Positions 35,210-44,491 of a stretch of 64,000 nt of DNA are shown here, in pieces. The stretch covers positions 43,026 through 107,025 of the forward strand of contig CAIUOP010000055.1 of NCBI GenBank assembly GCA_903900805.1, in the 5' to 3' direction. Made by a program: the position numbers and the translations under genes. Source of the DNA: an uncultured beta proteobacterium. Lineage in GTDB: Bacteria > Pseudomonadota > Gammaproteobacteria > Burkholderiales > Burkholderiaceae. The notes beneath the pieces were generated by a model. That model was not told where the DNA came from. It was given only the letters and a program-made list of their open reading frames with translations, and did no database searches. Every line of letters starts with the position of its first letter. Position 1 is the first letter of the stretch.

Positions 35210-36427
35210 TTAAAGCGCTTGGGCACAAACAAAACCACTTGCCCAGGCCCATTGGAAGTTGTGACCACCCAAGTGACCGGTTACATCCACACACTCACCG
35301 ATAAAAAATAACCCCGCATGTGTACGTGACATCATCGTTTGACCATCTAAGCCCTTGGTATCCACACCACCTAACATGACCTCAGCCTTTTTCCATCCCA
35401 AGGTCCCAGCAGGCTTTACAGACCAATTGGTAAGCAGCTCCTTCAGCAGCTGACGATCTTTTTTTGATACCTCGGCCCATTTGCGGCCACTCAGATTTGT
35501 TTGTACAGCAAATGCTTTAGCCAAGCGCTGCGGTAATACAGAAGACAGTATGTTCTCGGTAAGTTTTAAATGATTTTCCTCATCGTTAAATAAGGTATCG
35601 CAATTAAATCCACCCGCTACTTCAATAGCGCCAAGCCAGTCAATATGAATAGGCTCACCCTCACCCCAATAGCTACTTGCCTGAAGAACCGCTGGGCCTG
35701 ATAAGCCTTTATGTGTCAAAAGTAAGTCTTCATTAAACCTGCAGGCGCCATAACGATGTCCTTTTGTGCCAGACGCAATCCTGACGGGTACGCTAAGGCC
35801 CGCTAGATCATTCAGATTGCCAAAAGTATCTGCTGTAAATGACAGTGGCACTAACGCGGGTCTTGGGTCTACTACTTGAAGCCCAAATTGTTTAGCAATG
35901 TCCAAAGAGTAAGCAGTGGCGCCAATTGCCGGAACCGGTAAGCCTCCTGTTGCCATGACTACGGTCTTCGTTTTTTCAATGCCTACATTGGTATGAACCA
36001 ACCAGCCTGATGCTTCTTGAGTAATCGCTTCAACAGATACAGGATTGCGAATAATCACCTTACCCTTGGTGCACTCTGACATGAGCATATCGATAATCTG
36101 CTTGGCGGAGTCATCGCAAAAAAGCTGGCCTTGATGCTTTTCGTGATAAGCAATCCCGTATGAGTCAACTAACTTGATAAATTCTTTTGACGGATATTTA
36201 GCAAGTGCACTTTTGACAAAATGGGGATTGAGCGAAAGAAAGTTGGCTGGGCTGCTATGCGCATTGGTGAAGTTACAGCGCCCGCCACCACTAATACGGA
36301 TTTTCTCACCCAACACGGGGGCATGATCTAAGACTAAAACTTTTTTTCCTAACTGACTGGCAACTCCAGCACAAAATAAACCTGCTGCACCACCGCCAAC
36401 AATGACGGCATCCCATATCTTAGTCAT
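35210..36427 (-). CDS. BaiN/YhiN (HI0933-like) flavoprotein
   Basis: 405 residues. N-terminal FAD site 'VGGGAAGLFCAGVASQLG' and the family hallmark 'GEKIRISGGGRCNFTNA', then 'VMATGGLPVPAIGATAYSLDIA'; the C-terminal FAD contact is 'GHLGGHNFQWAWASG'. The family (YhiN, BaiN, RdsA) contains NAD(P)H-dependent reductases of unknown physiological substrate. A small membrane protein gene ends 3 bp upstream, so they are probably one transcript. Confidence 0.87.
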   Translation of the reverse strand: MTKIWDAVIVGGGAAGLFCAGVASQLGKKVLVLDHAPVLGEKIRISGGGRCNFTNAHSSPANFLSLNPHFVKSALAKYPSKEFIKLVDSYGIAYHEKHQGQLFCDDSAKQIIDMLMSECTKGKVIIRNPVSVEAITQEASGWLVHTNVGIEKTKTVVMATGGLPVPAIGATAYSLDIAKQFGLQVVDPRPALVPLSFTADTFGNLNDLAGLSVPVRIASGTKGHRYGACRFNEDLLLTHKGLSGPAVLQASSYWGEGEPIHIDWLGAIEVAGGFNCDTLFNDEENHLKLTENILSSVLPQRLAKAFAVQTNLSGRKWAEVSKKDRQLLKELLTNWSVKPAGTLGWKKAEVMLGGVDTKGLDGQTMMSRTHAGLFFIGECVDVTGHLGGHNFQWAWASGFVCAQAL

Positions 36428-36430
36428 ATC

Positions 36431-36943
36431 CTATTTAAAACGGTCAATGATTTCAGAAGAAATATTGAGTTTTTCCATATGCCTCTTGGTGTAGGCTTGC
36501 CGAAAATTTTTCGTCATGGAGATCATGACTGATGCAGTCCAAGCAAAAGCAAACATACCCGAGAAGGCAATGATGACTGCCAGCATTTTCCAGCCATCCG
36601 GCAAGATATCCTCCATGAACCCCATTGCTGTGTAAGTACTGCCGCTAAATAAAATACTCTGGCCTAGAACTGGCACCAACTTGAGTGCATAAAGTGCAAT
36701 ACCCCAGAGGATAATTTCAGCAATATGGGTCAAGAATAAACAGAAAATGCTGATATAAAAACAGAGTGCCACTTCTGAATATTTCTTTTCTCCTAAATAC
36801 AAGAAAGATTTGACCTCATAGCGCTTGGAAATTTGCAATAGTAATAGGCCATGGAAAATCATCACCAGCAATAGCATGATGGTGCCAATGAGGTAGCTAG
36901 GTAAGTCTAGAGAGGTGGAGATAGTGATGTCTTGTGGGCTCAT
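36431..36943 (-). CDS. Two-helix channel-like membrane protein with altered filter
   Basis: 170 residues with four hydrophobic segments (about 14-38, 57-88, 90-108, 121-146). Residues about 96-145 have the layout of bacterial ion-channel pore domains of the PF07885 type: turret, pore helix 'LFSGSTYTAMGF', then 'LPDGWKMLAVIIAFSGMFAFAWTASV'. Where K+ channels have T-V-G-Y-G-D, this one reads T-A-M-G-F-M-E-D, so K+ selectivity is doubtful. It is co-directional with the flavoprotein gene (3 bp gap). Channel function is inference. Confidence 0.5.
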   Translation of the reverse strand: MSPQDITISTSLDLPSYLIGTIMLLLVMIFHGLLLLQISKRYEVKSFLYLGEKKYSEVALCFYISIFCLFLTHIAEIILWGIALYALKLVPVLGQSILFSGSTYTAMGFMEDILPDGWKMLAVIIAFSGMFAFAWTASVMISMTKNFRQAYTKRHMEKLNISSEIIDRFK

Positions 36944-36998
36944 AGTGAGGTTTTACCTTATTCTACAGGCGAAGCAACTTACGCAATAAGAATTTTGA

Positions 36999-37856
36999 TT
37001 AGGTCAACTGGTAGTGATTTTTGATAATTACCCAGGTCTCTTTAGCAGTCTCTGCAAAATGAATTGCTTGCATATCAATCTCATCAATCACGCCAAACTC
37101 AACCATCTGCTCAAATTTCACCATTCCAGTCCAAAACTCTTTCCCAACAAGGATGATAGGAAAAGGTGTGACTTTTTTAGTCTGCATCAAGGTGAGTACT
37201 TCAAAGAACTCATCAAATGAACCAAAGCCACCTGGAAACACCACGATTGCCCTGGCCCGTAACATGAAGTGCATCTTACGTAAGGCGAAATAGTGAAAAC
37301 GAAAACTGAGGCCAGGACTAATATATGGATTGGGGCGCTGCTCTCTTGGCAGACCAATGTTAAAGCCAATCGTTTGATCGCCCGCTTCAAATGCACCACG
37401 ATTGGCTGCCTCCATAATGCCGGGGCCGCCACCAGTACAAATATGTAATTTGTTAGAACTCTCATCTTGGGTAGCATTGTAGCGAGCAACTATAGCGCCA
37501 AACTCCCTTGCAGATTCGTAATAATGACTATGCAGTAACGCTTTATTTGCTTTAGCCTTCTCGTCTACAGTTTGTGCGCTCCTTTCCATCTCTAAGGCTT
37601 TTTCACGACTGACAAAGCGCGTTGAACCAAAGACTGTGATGGTATGGTCAATCCCATGTTCATTTAGCAAAATTTCTGGTTTTAAAAGCTCTAATTCAAA
37701 ACGAATTCCAATCGTTTCTCTGCGAGCTAAAAAAGCTTCGTCATCAAATGCAAACTTATAGGACTCCTCTGAACTTTCTTCAGAAATTTGATGTGGCTCG
37801 AGACCTAAAAAATCAGTAATGGTCTGAGCGTTATTAGTAGGAAGCTTTGGGCTCAT
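36999..37856 (-). CDS. LOG/TIGR00730-family protein
   Basis: 285 residues from ATG 37856 (AAAGG upstream). The frame extends 22 codons further but without a ribosome site. Rossmann fold with 'TGGGPGIMEAANRGA' and 'PGGFGSFDEFFEVLTLMQT', the PGGxGTxxE motif of cytokinin-activating phosphoribohydrolases (annotated for years as lysine decarboxylases). It has an N-terminal extension relative to the about 190-residue LOG core, as in the long COG1611 type. It probably cleaves a nucleoside monophosphate; the biological role in bacteria is unclear. Confidence 0.85.
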   Translation of the reverse strand: MSPKLPTNNAQTITDFLGLEPHQISEESSEESYKFAFDDEAFLARRETIGIRFELELLKPEILLNEHGIDHTITVFGSTRFVSREKALEMERSAQTVDEKAKANKALLHSHYYESAREFGAIVARYNATQDESSNKLHICTGGGPGIMEAANRGAFEAGDQTIGFNIGLPREQRPNPYISPGLSFRFHYFALRKMHFMLRARAIVVFPGGFGSFDEFFEVLTLMQTKKVTPFPIILVGKEFWTGMVKFEQMVEFGVIDEIDMQAIHFAETAKETWVIIKNHYQLT

Positions 37857-37957
37857 ATTCTTGCCTTTGATATCGGTGTCATACCATCTTACCCTTTGCG
37901 CTTTATAGAGACTGAGCTCCATTAGCCTCCCTAAAACTGAGTATTAATACCTAAATA

Positions 37958-38000
37958 AGCCCTATCAAGTGATACATAGGGCTACTGGGGATATACCCCG
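37958..38000. other. Two adjacent hairpins without T-run
   Basis: agccctat / atagggct (37958-37983) is followed 3 nt later by ggggatatacccc (about 37987-37999). They lie about 55 bp upstream of the small protein at 38054. Neither is followed by a T-run, so they are not terminators. They could be a leader structure. Confidence 0.35.
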
Positions 38001-38053
38001 ATTCCAACAAGGGTTAAGATTGGCCTAATTTCAACCAAATCGAAGGAAAAGCA

Positions 38054-38257
38054 ATGAGTAATCGTTCACTCATCATCATGGTGCTGGTATTAGTTGGTGC
38101 CACTGCCTATTTACTCATCAAAGGCGACGGCGATATTGACATGGGTGGCGAAAAGCATGGTGCTGAAGCTACTCATATTGAACAAGCTAAAAAAGATGTT
38201 CCTGCAGTAGCTCCAGCTGCACCAGCTGCCGCTCCTGCAGCAGACACTAAGAAATAA
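38054..38257 (+). CDS. Small single-helix membrane protein with Ala/Pro tail
   Basis: 67 residues. An N-terminal helix (about 5-22) anchors a hydrophilic part that ends in an Ala/Pro-rich stretch. AAGGA ribosome site 7 nt upstream and a strong terminator right after, so it is monocistronic and looks genuinely expressed. No family recognised. Confidence 0.6.
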   Translation: MSNRSLIIMVLVLVGATAYLLIKGDGDIDMGGEKHGAEATHIEQAKKDVPAVAPAAPAAAPAADTKK

Positions 38258-38274
38258 TTTTCGTTGGCTAAATG

Positions 38275-38300
38275 AAACCGCGGTCCGCCGCGGTTTTTTT
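38275..38300 (+). terminator. Rho-independent terminator
   Basis: The stem aaaccgcgg / ccgcggttt has a short loop and is followed by T7. It ends the small-protein transcript just before the binding-protein gene. Confidence 0.9.
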
Positions 38301-38314
38301 ATCTCTTGCTGAAT

Positions 38315-39121
38315 ATGAAATTCTTACTCTGTCTTGTTTTTTTCTGTTTTTCACAGCTGGCATTTAGCCAGTCATCCCCAGTCATGAAAGCGATCGACCC
38401 TACTACCCTCAAATCATTTGCACCAACTGGATCCTTACGGGTTGGAATCAACTTAGGGAACCCAGTGCTAGCAAGCGAAGATGCTGCCACTAAACAACTG
38501 AGTGGTATCAGCGTTGATATCACCAATGAAATTGGTAAACGTATCAATCTACCGATACAACTCATTCCATTTAAATCTGCTAGCGCAACTGTTGATCACA
38601 TTAAAAATGGTGAGCTCGATCTGGTATTTGTGGCTATTGACCCTGTGCGCGGGGCTGATATCAGCTATACCCCAGCCTATATTCAAATTGAAGGCGCTTA
38701 TATGGTTAAAGCATCCTCTCCCTTAAAGAGCAATATTGAGGTAGATGTTGCTGGCACTGAAATCGTCGTTGGTAAAGGTAGTGCTTACGATCTTTACCTC
38801 ACACGAGAGATTAAGAATGCGACTCTTCTCCGCGCCGTTAGTTCACAGGCAGTGATTGATGACTTCATGTCTGGCAAGGGTAATGTTGCAGCTGGTGTGA
38901 AACAGCAATTGGAAAGTGATGCTAAGCGCTATGAAGGCTTGCGCATGCTACCGGGACGATTCATGGTCATCAACCAATCGATTGGCATTCCCAAGGCAAG
39001 ACCTGATTTTGAAAAGACTACTGCGTACTTAAGTGAAGTAATTACACAACTTAAACAATCTGGCTTTATAGTGAACTCTATACAACGCCACCATATCCAA
39101 GGTGCGAAAGTAGCGGAGTAA
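38315..39121 (+). CDS. Family-3-like periplasmic solute-binding protein
   Basis: 268 residues from ATG 38315. Signal peptide 1-19 (FSQ). The mature part is a type II periplasmic binding fold: 'GSLRVGINLGNPVLA', 'GISVDITNEIGKRINLPIQLIPF', 'GELDLVFVAIDPVRG' (the usual 'DP' after strand 4) and 'ISYTPAYIQIEGAYMVK'. Relatives bind amino acids or related acids for ABC importers. No ABC partner is adjacent. The gene sits directly behind a terminator and ends 43 bp before nnrD, so it is likely monocistronic or paired with nnrD. Confidence 0.8.
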   Translation: MKFLLCLVFFCFSQLAFSQSSPVMKAIDPTTLKSFAPTGSLRVGINLGNPVLASEDAATKQLSGISVDITNEIGKRINLPIQLIPFKSASATVDHIKNGELDLVFVAIDPVRGADISYTPAYIQIEGAYMVKASSPLKSNIEVDVAGTEIVVGKGSAYDLYLTREIKNATLLRAVSSQAVIDDFMSGKGNVAAGVKQQLESDAKRYEGLRMLPGRFMVINQSIGIPKARPDFEKTTAYLSEVITQLKQSGFIVNSIQRHHIQGAKVAE

Positions 39122-39164
39122 ACAATCGTTGCTAAGCTTAGGAAATACGAGCGATACTATTGTT

Positions 39165-40049
39165 ATGAGCTCCCAATTAGCTAAATTAGACGCACTGCAA
39201 CTAAGCAAACGCTTAAAACGTGGCGCTGCTGAACATAAAGGCAACGCAGGTAAAGCTCTTTTAATAGGCGGTGCTCCAGGCATGGCAGGCGCCCTATTGC
39301 TTGCTGGCAATGCCTGTCTTCATCTGGGTTCGGGCTGGACTATTTTAGAGATGCTAGATCCTGCCTCAGCACATGCATGTGCAGACTCCCCTGAGCTCAT
39401 GATTCGCTTAGCAGGCCCGGAGATTGATAGCGCACTACTGAGTACTCAGCCAGACGCCATTGCTATTGGCCCGGGACTAGGAAAATCTGATCTTGCTGCA
39501 GCATGGCTGATGAGAGTACTTCAATATCCAAGCATTCCCCTGGTAATTGATGCAGACGCGCTCAATCTCATTTCAGAATCCAGAGATCTTTTAGATATCT
39601 TACAAAAACGGAATCAACAATTTCCTGGTCAGACCGTAATCACACCGCATCCTGGTGAAGCAGCCAAACTGCTTCATATCAGCAATGAGGATGTTCAAGC
39701 CAATCGCTTGGGTGCTTTAGGAAAATTAGTTACCCTTACACAATCCATTGTCGTTTTGAAAGGCCAGCATACTTTGCTTGCATCGCCTAAGTACTCTGCT
39801 CTAGAGTGCCAAGAAGGAAACTCTGGTATGGGTACTGGAGGCATGGGGGATGCTCTCACAGGAAGCATTGTCGCGATTGCAGCCCAAGGGGTTCGTCATC
39901 AACTGGATTTATGGGAATCTACCAATATTGCTGTGCAGCTACATGCAGCAGCAGCTGATAGTTTGGTCAGTAAAGGTATTGGTCCTATTGGATTGACTCC
40001 CTCAGAAACCATCCTAGAGATGAGAAGCATACTAAATAAACTGTTATAA
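39165..40049 (+). CDS. nnrD: ADP/ATP-dependent NAD(P)H-hydrate dehydratase
   Basis: 294 residues from ATG 39165; a longer frame to 39129 lacks support. 'HKGNAGKALLIGGAPGMAGA', 'AIGPGLGKS', 'VIDADALNL', 'VITPHPGEAAKLL' and the catalytic 'GMGTGGMGDALTG' are all present. It repairs damaged NADHX/NADPHX. The epimerase domain (NnrE) normally fused in E. coli YjeF is absent, so the epimerase must be separate. A DMT transporter starts 6 bp downstream. Confidence 0.92.
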   Translation: MSSQLAKLDALQLSKRLKRGAAEHKGNAGKALLIGGAPGMAGALLLAGNACLHLGSGWTILEMLDPASAHACADSPELMIRLAGPEIDSALLSTQPDAIAIGPGLGKSDLAAAWLMRVLQYPSIPLVIDADALNLISESRDLLDILQKRNQQFPGQTVITPHPGEAAKLLHISNEDVQANRLGALGKLVTLTQSIVVLKGQHTLLASPKYSALECQEGNSGMGTGGMGDALTGSIVAIAAQGVRHQLDLWESTNIAVQLHAAAADSLVSKGIGPIGLTPSETILEMRSILNKLL

Positions 40050-40055
40050 AGCCCT

Positions 40056-41033
40056 ATGCAATCAATAAGTACAGCAGAACATCAGCGTCGCCATATCTAC
40101 GGCATTTTCATGGCCGGAGTTGGCTCGATACTCTTTTCTGGCAAAGGTATTCTTATCAAACTTTCCTTTAGTTATGGGGCTGATTCAGAAACTCTTTTAG
40201 CTTTACGGATGCTAATGGCGCTCCCGATGTTCTGGGTTATCTATTGGTGGGAGTCTCGTAGAAAAACCATGAACCCACTCAGTTGGCCTGATCTATTGAA
40301 GATATTTTTCTTAGGCTTCTTGGGTTATTTTTTTTCGAGCTATTTAAATTTTCTAGGATTGCAATACATCTCCGTTGGGCTCGAGCGAATTGTGCAATAC
40401 CTCACCCCAACAATCGTGCTCTTCCTCTCATACTTTGTTTTGAAAAAAGCTATTTCTCGATTGCAATGGTTCGCAATGGTCGTGGGCTACATTGGGGTGA
40501 TGATTGTCTTTATTCAGGATGCCAGCTCTACCGGCATCAACGCATGGCTTGGCATGGCCCTAGTATTTGGTAGTGCATGCTCCTATGCTATCTACCTCAT
40601 TAGCTCCGGCGAAATGGTTCAGCGCATTGGTAGTGTCAGACTGGTGGTCTATGCAAGCACTACTTCTGCGTTCTTAAGCTTAATTCAGTCTAGCTTTTAC
40701 AATCCCAGCGCTATCTTCGAACAAGCTCAAGCGATTTATTGGTTTAGCCTTCTGAATGCAGGCTTATGCACTGTTGTTCCAATGCTCCTCATTATGATTG
40801 CCATTAACCGTATTGGCTCACCACTAGTTGCACAAGCTTCAATCCTAGGGCCTGTATCCACCGTATTTTTAGCTTATTTTATTTTGTCTGAACCCATTAC
40901 CTGGATTCAAATTAGCGGAATGAGTATAGTTATTGCTGCGATGTGGTTATTAGTACGTAACGATGGTACAAGAAAAAAGTCACCAAACTCTAGTGAGTCA
41001 GATGACTTTAATAAAACTGAATCCCTCAATTGA
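40056..41033 (+). CDS. DMT-family (EamA) transporter
   Basis: 325 residues, ten helices in two EamA repeats (about 15-150 and 165-300). 'GSILFSGKGILIKLSFSYGAD' and 'LEIRIVQYLTPTIVLFLSYF'-like segments are typical. The substrate is unknown. The stop is 6 bp after nnrD, so they form an operon, though no functional link is known. It has a hydrophilic tail of about 25 residues. A small hairpin over its stop region has no T-run. Confidence 0.88.
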   Translation: MQSISTAEHQRRHIYGIFMAGVGSILFSGKGILIKLSFSYGADSETLLALRMLMALPMFWVIYWWESRRKTMNPLSWPDLLKIFFLGFLGYFFSSYLNFLGLQYISVGLERIVQYLTPTIVLFLSYFVLKKAISRLQWFAMVVGYIGVMIVFIQDASSTGINAWLGMALVFGSACSYAIYLISSGEMVQRIGSVRLVVYASTTSAFLSLIQSSFYNPSAIFEQAQAIYWFSLLNAGLCTVVPMLLIMIAINRIGSPLVAQASILGPVSTVFLAYFILSEPITWIQISGMSIVIAAMWLLVRNDGTRKKSPNSSESDDFNKTESLN

Positions 41034-41049
41034 TTGAGGGGAAAAACGA

Positions 41050-41292
41050 TTACTGAGTAGCTGTATCTGCAGCAGGCTTAGCCTTCTTCTTAGATTTCTT
41101 TTTTTCTTTTTTCTCAGCATTCTTTTCCTTCTTCGCTGCTTTATTTGCTTTCTTCTTTGCCGCTTTATCTGTCGGGGTTGCAGCCGGCGGCGCCGGAGGA
41201 GTTGGGTCAGCAGCCATTACTGAAATTGGAGAAATGCCAATGGCTGCAGAAATAAGGGCAGCTAGGCTAAGGCGAGCGACACGAGAAATCAT
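41050..41292 (-). CDS. Small exported Lys-rich protein
   Basis: 80 residues from ATG 41292 (GGAG upstream). Signal peptide to about 26 (VMA-A), a short Pro/Ala/Thr segment, then an uninterrupted basic tail made almost only of Lys, Ala and Glu. No cysteine. The function is unknown. It resembles histone-like tails but carries an export signal, so binding to acidic envelope polymers is a possibility. Confidence 0.6.
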   Translation of the reverse strand: MISRVARLSLAALISAAIGISPISVMAADPTPPAPPAATPTDKAAKKKANKAAKKEKNAEKKEKKKSKKKAKPAADTATQ

Positions 41293-41373
41293 GTAATTCT
41301 CCAAGACGGTTTGTGGATAATTTGATAATACTCATAAAGTTGCCATTAATGCATCATTTCGAAAAGGTCTGCA

Positions 41374-42003
41374 ATGAAGGATTTTCCTAAAGATATCTTT
41401 ACTGAACCCCAAGGCTATTCAGTCAATACCCTAGAGAACTTGGGACCCTTTACTGGAATGGCTGGTATTTGGGAAGGTATTCGAGGCATGGACCTCAAAC
41501 CTAAGGCAGATGGTCCTAGAGAACAAGCCTATGTTGAGCGTATAGAACTTCAACCAATTGATCCCCAAACTAATGGGCCGCAATTATTCTATGGCTTGCG
41601 GTACCACTCTCACATCACCAAGCCAGAGCAAATTAAAACCTACCATGATCAAGTCGGCTATTGGTTATGGGAGCCTGCGACTAGAAGCATCATTCACACC
41701 CTCACCATTCCTCGTGGCATGACTACTATGGCTTGCGGCAAGGCCGCACCGAACGATAAGCAATTTGAATTACACGCCAAAGAGGGTGACCCCTGTGCTG
41801 GGATTTCTTCTAGCCCGTTTCTGGATTACGCCTTCAAAACAGTAGAGTTTCATATTCAAGTCAGTATTAATGCAGATGGCACTTGGTCTTACGAACAAGA
41901 CACTGTCTTAAAAATTAAAGATCAAGAAAAACTATTTCACCATATCGATAAAAATACGCTTTATAAGATTGGCGAGGCAAGCCCTAACCCGCTTGCACAG
42001 TAA
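41374..42003 (+). CDS. Nitrobindin-like (FABP-type) beta-barrel protein
   Basis: 209 residues. 'LGPFTGMAGIWEGIRGMD' followed by 'QAYVERIELQPID', 'LFYGLRYHSHI' and 'VGYWLWEPATRSIIHTLTIP' is the strand order of the THAP4/nitrobindin haem-binding barrel family. The expected proximal histidine near the C terminus may be one of the two in 'LFHHIDKNTLY'. Function (haem/NO or other ligand) is not proven. No signal peptide. Confidence 0.65.
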   Translation: MKDFPKDIFTEPQGYSVNTLENLGPFTGMAGIWEGIRGMDLKPKADGPREQAYVERIELQPIDPQTNGPQLFYGLRYHSHITKPEQIKTYHDQVGYWLWEPATRSIIHTLTIPRGMTTMACGKAAPNDKQFELHAKEGDPCAGISSSPFLDYAFKTVEFHIQVSINADGTWSYEQDTVLKIKDQEKLFHHIDKNTLYKIGEASPNPLAQ

Positions 42004-42034
42004 AAAAGAAAAAGGCCATCATGAGACGGCCTTT
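42003..42034 (-). terminator. Terminator for the aminotransferase unit
   Basis: The stem aaaggcc / ggccttt has a 10-nt loop. On the minus strand it continues into TTTCTTTTTT. It ends the aminotransferase transcript. Confidence 0.7.
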
Positions 42035-42053
42035 AGATACTCTAGTGCAATAA

Positions 42054-43202
42054 TTACGCAGGCTGAGCTTCTGCCTCAGTAATTTTTTCCAAAGCTGTAG
42101 CCAATTGGCCAACAGTGCGATCGATATGGCCCAACTTTTCTAGCCCAAATAAACCGATGCGGAATGTACGGAAGTCTGGTCTTTCATCACACTGCAAAGG
42201 AACGCCGGCAGCAGTTTGTAAACCCAGTGCAATGAACTTTTTGCCAGATTGAATATCAGGATCTTTGGTATAGCTCACTACTACGCCAGGAGCCTGAAAG
42301 CCCTTCGCAGAAACAGAGTGATAGCCTTTACTTACTAATAAGTCACGAACCTTATTGCCTAACTCCACTTGCTTTGCCTTGAGTGCTGCAAAACCAAGTG
42401 ATTGTGTTTCTTTCATCACGCTGCGTAAGATCTTAAGAGCGTCTGTAGGCATTGTTGTGTGATACACGTGACCACCCTTTTCATAGGCTTCCATGATCTG
42501 CAGCCACTTTTTAAGATCCATAGAGAAGCTAGTACTCTGAGTCGCATCAATCTTTTCGCGCGCTCTCTCGCCAAGGGCGATCAATGCACAGCATGGAGAG
42601 CTACTCCAACCTTTTTGGGGTGCGGTGATCACTACATCCACATTGCAGGCTTTCATGTCCACCCACATTGCGCCTGAGGCGATGCAATCTAATACAAACA
42701 AGCCATTGACAGAGCGCACAGCTTCACCAACTGCCTTAAGGTAATCATCTGGCAGGATGATGCCTGCGGAAGTTTCAACATGAGGTGCAAAAACCACTGC
42801 TGGCTTTTCTTTTTTAATGAAAGCCACTACTTCTTCAATCGGAGCTGGTGCAAATACGCCTTGGGTAGTTGGCTCCAACTGACGACCTTTGATAACGGTA
42901 ACGTCATTCGTAATATTGGCTAAATCAAAAATTTGTGTCCAGCGATAGCTAAACCAGCCATTGCGCAACACTAAACATTTTTGATTGTTAGAAAATTGAC
43001 GTGCCACAGCTTCCATGCCAAAAGTACCGCTACCAGGAACAATGACTGCAGAGCTGGCGTTATAGGCATCCTTCAATACGCTGGAAATATCGACCATCAC
43101 ACGCTTGAACTCTTCAGACATGTGATTTAAGGAGCGGTCGGTATAAACAACCGAGAACTCTAATAAACCGTCTGGATCAACATTGGGGAGTAAACCTGGC
43201 AT
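42054..43202 (-). CDS. Class V PLP aminotransferase
   Basis: 382 residues. PLP lysine K197 in 'VITAPQKGWSSSP', with D172 and the preceding 'FAPHVETSAGI', as in alanine/serine-glyoxylate and 2-aminoethylphosphonate aminotransferases. The likely donor is a small amino acid; the specificity is open. It lies downstream of tcuB on the same strand (143 bp), so it could be part of the same transcript, but the gap leaves room for its own promoter. Followed by a terminator. Confidence 0.85.
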   Translation of the reverse strand: MPGLLPNVDPDGLLEFSVVYTDRSLNHMSEEFKRVMVDISSVLKDAYNASSAVIVPGSGTFGMEAVARQFSNNQKCLVLRNGWFSYRWTQIFDLANITNDVTVIKGRQLEPTTQGVFAPAPIEEVVAFIKKEKPAVVFAPHVETSAGIILPDDYLKAVGEAVRSVNGLFVLDCIASGAMWVDMKACNVDVVITAPQKGWSSSPCCALIALGERAREKIDATQSTSFSMDLKKWLQIMEAYEKGGHVYHTTMPTDALKILRSVMKETQSLGFAALKAKQVELGNKVRDLLVSKGYHSVSAKGFQAPGVVVSYTKDPDIQSGKKFIALGLQTAAGVPLQCDERPDFRTFRIGLFGLEKLGHIDRTVGQLATALEKITEAEAQPA

Positions 43203-43345
43203 GGCAATTTCCTAAGAATTTTGGTGATTAGACCTAAATGATACCGATTTAGCAGTTTACTGCACTGCACCCTACTTGTATTTGATCAATTTTGCCTATT
43301 TTGAGCGATCTAAGCTCAGAAATGCAGGAAATTCACTCTGTCTTA

Positions 43346-44491
43346 TTAATCAACACCTAATTGCAAATGACTTCTCTGGCGCTTTTCGATCGAATTCTTT
43401 AACAAAGCCGCCACTCTATATAAGCCATGGGCAAATTTGCCATAAGGCATTGTCAGAAAGAAGCCCATCACAAAACCTAAATGAATCGCTAGCAAGGAAG
43501 CCATTGCGGCAGAATCTCGATAAGCCAGCAAGAGCAGGCCTGAAGCACTAATTAAAAATAAGAGCACGATAAATGCCCTATCCATTGGTTTTTGAGTCGC
43601 GTCTCCATGCGCAGAATTTCTTTGTAAATTTAAATACAGCAAACCTACGGGGCCAACAAGCAAACCAATGCCGCCAAGTATTCCTAAAATTACTGGTAGG
43701 CTGCTAAGAGCATATGGCGCATGCCAATCAAAGAAGTAGTGATAAATCGTTGCAACGCTCGTGGAAGCAAAGCACAGCATGAAGCCATAAAAAGTGAAAT
43801 GGTGGAAATACTTTCTCCACAGAGAAAAAGCATCATCTTCGTTATTACAACCATCACCATGCCCGCCTCCAAGATACTTCAGAGTCAGAGCGTCATGAGT
43901 GGCCTCTACTGCAGCACTAGCGGAGATTGCTCCAGCAGAAATACCCCTCCAAAAATCAACGATGCCTACTGAAATTGCAATTAATGAAAAACCAAATACT
44001 GCGCCAAACATCACTACAAGTGTGTTGTGGGAAAAGATTGCATAGAAATTACCATTAAGCGGCCCTGAGAATAAAGAACCATTTAAGAGTGCACTTAACA
44101 GTAAGAAAAAAATGATAGAGAGTGATACTGCCATTGAGACACTAATTCCATTGCTTTTATATAAAGCACCAAATGACTTAGGCCATGCATAAGTGATGTA
44201 GGTCTCTTTACGAACCTGAGCCATGACGCGCGGTATATTGACATCGAACTCATGTGGTGCCGCGTATTGGCAGGCATGCAGACAGGCGCCGCAGTTATGG
44301 CACAAGTTGGCTAAATAATTGACTACGCTGGGAGTGAACTCAATCCGGCGGGTCATCGCTGGAAATACAGCACAAAATCCTTCGCAATAGCGACAGGCAT
44401 TGCAGATCTGTAGCATGCGATCCGCCTCAACCTCTGGCGCTCCCATCGCCAGATCTCCCGCTTCTTTAATCAGTGACTTAAGCTCTTGCAT
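43346..44491 (-). CDS. tcuB: TcuB-like Fe-S/membrane electron-transfer protein
   Basis: 381 residues from ATG 44491 (GGAGG upstream). The N-terminal ferredoxin part has two CxxCxxCxxxC sets, C30/33/36/40 and C64/67/70/74. The remainder is a membrane anchor of about 6-7 helices with histidines for haem. In tricarballylate/citrate use TcuB takes electrons from FADH2 of TcuA to the quinone pool. The start overlaps the tcuA stop by 14 bp. The C-terminal membrane part is somewhat long but intact. Confidence 0.88.
   Translation of the reverse strand: MQELKSLIKEAGDLAMGAPEVEADRMLQICNACRYCEGFCAVFPAMTRRIEFTPSVVNYLANLCHNCGACLHACQYAAPHEFDVNIPRVMAQVRKETYITYAWPKSFGALYKSNGISVSMAVSLSIIFFLLLSALLNGSLFSGPLNGNFYAIFSHNTLVVMFGAVFGFSLIAISVGIVDFWRGISAGAISASAAVEATHDALTLKYLGGGHGDGCNNEDDAFSLWRKYFHHFTFYGFMLCFASTSVATIYHYFFDWHAPYALSSLPVILGILGGIGLLVGPVGLLYLNLQRNSAHGDATQKPMDRAFIVLLFLISASGLLLLAYRDSAAMASLLAIHLGFVMGFFLTMPYGKFAHGLYRVAALLKNSIEKRQRSHLQLGVD

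Noticed and set aside
41022..41040. Hairpin ccctcaattgattgaggg at the end of the DMT gene
   Set aside because: No T-run on either strand; not a terminator by itself.
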